A DNA stretch of 7,245 bases, from positions 1-7,245 of the forward strand of contig CAAFFR010000002.1 of NCBI GenBank assembly GCA_900762245.1, read 5' to 3'. This DNA is from an uncultured Oscillospiraceae bacterium (GTDB lineage Bacteria > Bacillota_A > Clostridia > Oscillospirales > Oscillospiraceae). The notes under the pieces were generated by a model. It was not told where the DNA came from. It did not search any database and saw only the letters and a list, made by a program, of their open reading frames with translations. Position numbers and translations under genes: made by a program. Below, piece by piece: positions 5,741 to 7,245 of the stretch. Numbering within the stretch: position 1 is the stretch's first letter; the number at the start of each line of letters is the position of its first letter.

Positions 5741-6085
5741 ATGCGCAGTGCGGTGGAACGGATCTTTGCAAAATACGGCACAGGGCTGACCATCGACAGC
5801 GGGGAAAAAAGCATCACCGTCCGGGGTTTTTTCCGGGCGGTGAATTCCAAAAGCTGGCAGAGTATGGAAAGTGAGGCTTCCCTGCTGGGTGAGATCACCC
5901 GGGGCCAGTATGTGTATATGGGTCCTGCGGAGGTTACAATAGGGGAAGGGGATACCCTGCGGCTGGGAGACAGGGCCTATGTTTTTCGCCGGGTGGAGCC
6001 TTACTATTTCGGTGATGAGCCCATATACCAGTGGGGACTGTGCGTTGAGAAGGGTGTGAACGATATTTGGGGCATTCAATCCTAG
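5741..6085 (+). CDS. Head-closure/neck protein (head-tail adaptor-like)
   Basis: This 114-residue protein is probably the second neck ring (stopper/adaptor) between connector and tail. It has a short N-terminal helix 'RSAVERIFAKYG' (2-13), then beta-rich sequence: 'SITVRGFFRAVNSK' (24-37), 'GQYVYMGPAEVTIGEGDTL' (55-73), 'RAYVFRRVEPYYFGDEPIYQ' (78-97). The pattern 'G...Y.GPA...I..GD.L..G...Y.FRR.E...' fits small beta-barrel neck proteins that include PBSX XkdH-like members; the exact family is an inference. AGGGGG at 5729-5734, overlapping the end of the preceding gene, serves as ribosome site. The last 19 bases overlap the next gene. Confidence 0.6.
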   Translation: MRSAVERIFAKYGTGLTIDSGEKSITVRGFFRAVNSKSWQSMESEASLLGEITRGQYVYMGPAEVTIGEGDTLRLGDRAYVFRRVEPYYFGDEPIYQWGLCVEKGVNDIWGIQS

Positions 6086-6789
6086 AATATGTACTGCGGC
6101 TGCTGCGGCAGGAGCGGTTTGCGGCTGATGTGGCCTATCCCGGCCAGAAATTTCCCCGGATCACCGATCCGGTGGCGGCGGTCCACATTGAAAAGGTGGA
6201 CCGGGCCAACATGACGGTGACGGTGGAAATCAGCATCATCGTGCCTGCCGCTATGGGCGGCACCACCTGCGAAATGGAGGCCCTGCGGGCTACGGAGGTG
6301 CTGCGGTGGAACGGTGCGGTATGTGTCCAGAACGGCTGCACCTATGACGGCGTGGCTCAGGTATATGTGGTGCAGATCCTGGCGACCTTTACGGGGGTCA
6401 CGGAGGCAGAGGACTGCACCCTCTGGCCCGGATTTTACTGCTATGTGGATGATGTGATGCATCACCACGCCATTGCTTTCGAATCGGAGTATGTAAACTC
6501 CGCCAGGCTGGAATACAGCACGGGGGAAGCCATGCCGGTGAGAAGCAGTCCCGGCAGTGTGGCGTGGAGCATTTCCATGGAGGAGCTGGTTCCCAGCGGT
6601 GCGCCGGAAATTGAGGACACCGACGGGGAATTTGTGCTGGATCTGGTGACCCAGTGGAAGGCGGAGCGTTTTACCGGCTGCCGCTGGACCAGCATTCAGC
6701 GACAGTTTACCAAGCAGGGCATGAAACGCATCAGTAAGGGCTTTGCCAGAACACGGGAGGAGGTAGCGGATGCTGCTGTTAAGCTTTAA
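6067..6789 (+). CDS. Tail completion/terminator-like protein, two-part
   Basis: This 240-residue protein appears to have two parts. Residues 1-112 have a start helix 'SILEYVLRLLRQERF', a 'YPGQKFPRI' loop (24-32) and alternating strands and a helix (35-110, ending 'VYVVQILATFTG'), in the place and with the look of tail-terminator or tail-completion proteins. Residues 135-240 are beta-rich ('NSARLEYSTGEAMPVRSSPG', 'VAWSISMEELVP', 'EFVLDLVTQWKAERFTGCRW') and I cannot name a family; a tail-tube-like or adaptor domain is possible. A histidine run (132-134) and tryptophan- and cysteine-rich stretch (117-125) lie at the junction. The start is a TTG at 6067 overlapping the previous gene by 19 bases, with a weak AAGGG 10-12 bases upstream; no ATG lies near. 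Function rests on position and general pattern. Confidence 0.55.
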   Translation: MGHSILEYVLRLLRQERFAADVAYPGQKFPRITDPVAAVHIEKVDRANMTVTVEISIIVPAAMGGTTCEMEALRATEVLRWNGAVCVQNGCTYDGVAQVYVVQILATFTGVTEAEDCTLWPGFYCYVDDVMHHHAIAFESEYVNSARLEYSTGEAMPVRSSPGSVAWSISMEELVPSGAPEIEDTDGEFVLDLVTQWKAERFTGCRWTSIQRQFTKQGMKRISKGFARTREEVADAAVKL

Positions 6790-7132
6790 GGAATTTGTAT
6801 TTCCCCAGAATCCCCATACCTATCAGGAAAAGAGCTTCCGGGAGCCCCATTTCCACACGGAAAGCGGGACTACCTACTATGATGGCATGGGGCAGATGCA
6901 GCGCATTATCAGCGGCAGCGGCACCTTCTGCGGAGAAGATGCCTATGCCCAGTTCAAGCAGTTGCAGCTGCTGATGGAAGCGGGGGAGCCGGGGAATCTG
7001 GAGCACCCCATCTGGGGTATCCGAAAATGCTATCTGACGAAGCTGGAAATGACCCAGGAGGCCCGGGAAAATGTGGTGAGCTACAATTTTGAATTTACCC
7101 AGATCGAGGCCAATGGAACGGTGCCCCGATAA
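6770..7132 (+). CDS. Small tail/baseplate protein resembling the DNA-circularisation N-terminal domain
   Basis: This 120-residue protein has a pattern I associate with the N-terminal domain of phage 'DNA circularisation' (Mu gpN-type) and related baseplate or hub proteins: 'SFKEFVFPQNPHTYQ' (5-19), a strand-loop-strand 'GQMQRIISGSGTFCGEDAYA' (41-60), helix 'QFKQLQLLMEAG' (61-72), 'LEHPIWG' (77-83), then 'CYLTKLEMTQEARENVVSY' (87-105) and 'FEFTQIE' (107-113). Full members of that family run several hundred residues; this is only the first domain. The ATG at 6770 has an excellent AGGAGG (6758-6763) six bases upstream, inside the end of the preceding gene, and the two genes overlap by 20 bases. 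Hairpins directly after the stop suggest it is the last gene of this transcript. Confidence 0.6.
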   Translation: MLLLSFKEFVFPQNPHTYQEKSFREPHFHTESGTTYYDGMGQMQRIISGSGTFCGEDAYAQFKQLQLLMEAGEPGNLEHPIWGIRKCYLTKLEMTQEARENVVSYNFEFTQIEANGTVPR

Positions 7133-7141
7133 GGGATGCAA

Positions 7142-7172
7142 AAACGCTCTGGACCAACGGTCCAGAGCGTTT
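7142..7172 (+). terminator. Strong hairpin after the last gene, terminator-like
   Basis: A perfect 14-bp stem (7142-7155 with 7159-7172, core CGCTCTGGACC/GGTCCAGAGCG) with a three-base AAC loop, starting 9 bases after the stop codon. The stem is flanked by AAA and TTT, so it is symmetrical and could act on both strands, but the T run is only three bases and lies within the stem. Termination or mRNA end protection are both possible. Confidence 0.65.
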
Positions 7173-7183
7173 GAGCTTGTCGA

Positions 7184-7202
7184 AAAACCCCTTCGGGGTT
7201 TT
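7184..7202 (+). terminator. Second hairpin with T run, terminator-like
   Basis: AAAACCCC (7184-7191) pairs with GGGGTTTT (7195-7202) around TTC. The four T bases form the outer stem. Twelve bases after the first hairpin, it makes a tandem stop for the operon. Hairpins with this CCCCTTCGGGG core are common terminators in Clostridia. Confidence 0.65.
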
Positions 7203-7204
7203 CC

Positions 7205-7245
7205 GCCAGATTTTAGCAGCCTGCTGCGCGCACTCCTTGTGCGCC
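7205..7245 (+). other. Unassigned end of window with a short inverted repeat
   Basis: After the second hairpin there is no gene start. GCGCAC (7228-7233) and GTGCGC (7239-7244) form a six-bp stem with a TCCTT loop, cut by the window edge. It may be the beginning of another palindromic repeat. Confidence 0.4.

Noticed and set aside
6067..7132. Programmed frameshift of a tail chaperone pair
   Set aside because: No slippery heptamer is evident at the 6067-6085 or 6770-6789 overlaps, and the downstream gene at 6770 has its own strong ribosome site.

Overview
The window is the head-and-neck gene module of a tailed phage (Caudoviricetes), most likely an integrated prophage in a GC-rich gut-type Clostridium relative (Oscillospiraceae/Ruminococcaceae-like). 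Reasons for the host guess are the strong AGGAGG-type ribosome sites, the GC-rich third codon positions and the families of short palindromic repeats between genes, which I recall as common in genomes of that group. The host assignment is inference. No integrase, repressor, lysis gene, tRNA or CRISPR array is visible, so prophage rather than free phage cannot be proven here.

All nine protein genes lie on the + strand in the classical packaging-to-tail order: small terminase-like protein (198-521), large terminase (527-1768), portal (1998-3143), prohead protease with a probable scaffold tail (3297-4193), HK97-fold major capsid protein (4355-5380), head-tail connector (5377-5739), head-closure-like protein (5741-6085), a two-part tail-completion-like protein (6067-6789) and a small protein resembling the N-terminal domain of phage 'DNA circularisation'/baseplate proteins (6770-7132). 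The terminase pair packages DNA through the portal; the protease and its helical tail shape and mature the capsid shell; the connector, closure and completion proteins join head to tail.

The layout has two textures. From the capsid gene onward the genes overlap or nearly touch. Before it, the four real gaps (1-197, 1769-1997, 3144-3296, 4194-4354) all hold palindromic repeats. There are two families. One ends in TGTCATTGCGA and occurs at 17-120 and 4199-4303. The other is a unit with consecutive hairpins, found at 1773-1836 (inverted), 1906-1974 and 3199-3265. In both families some stems differ in sequence but keep their pairing, which suggests selection on folded RNA or DNA. One copy ends just before a TATAAT box upstream of the capsid gene. 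A terminator at 133-163 separates the module from whatever lies upstream, and two strong hairpins at 7142-7202 follow the last gene, before any tail tube, sheath or tape-measure gene appears.

The protein genes are recognisable phage families, not a new defence or biosynthetic system. The least explained content is the set of structured repeats in the early head-gene gaps, the cysteine cluster inside the protease, the short small terminase and the odd pairing of the last two genes.
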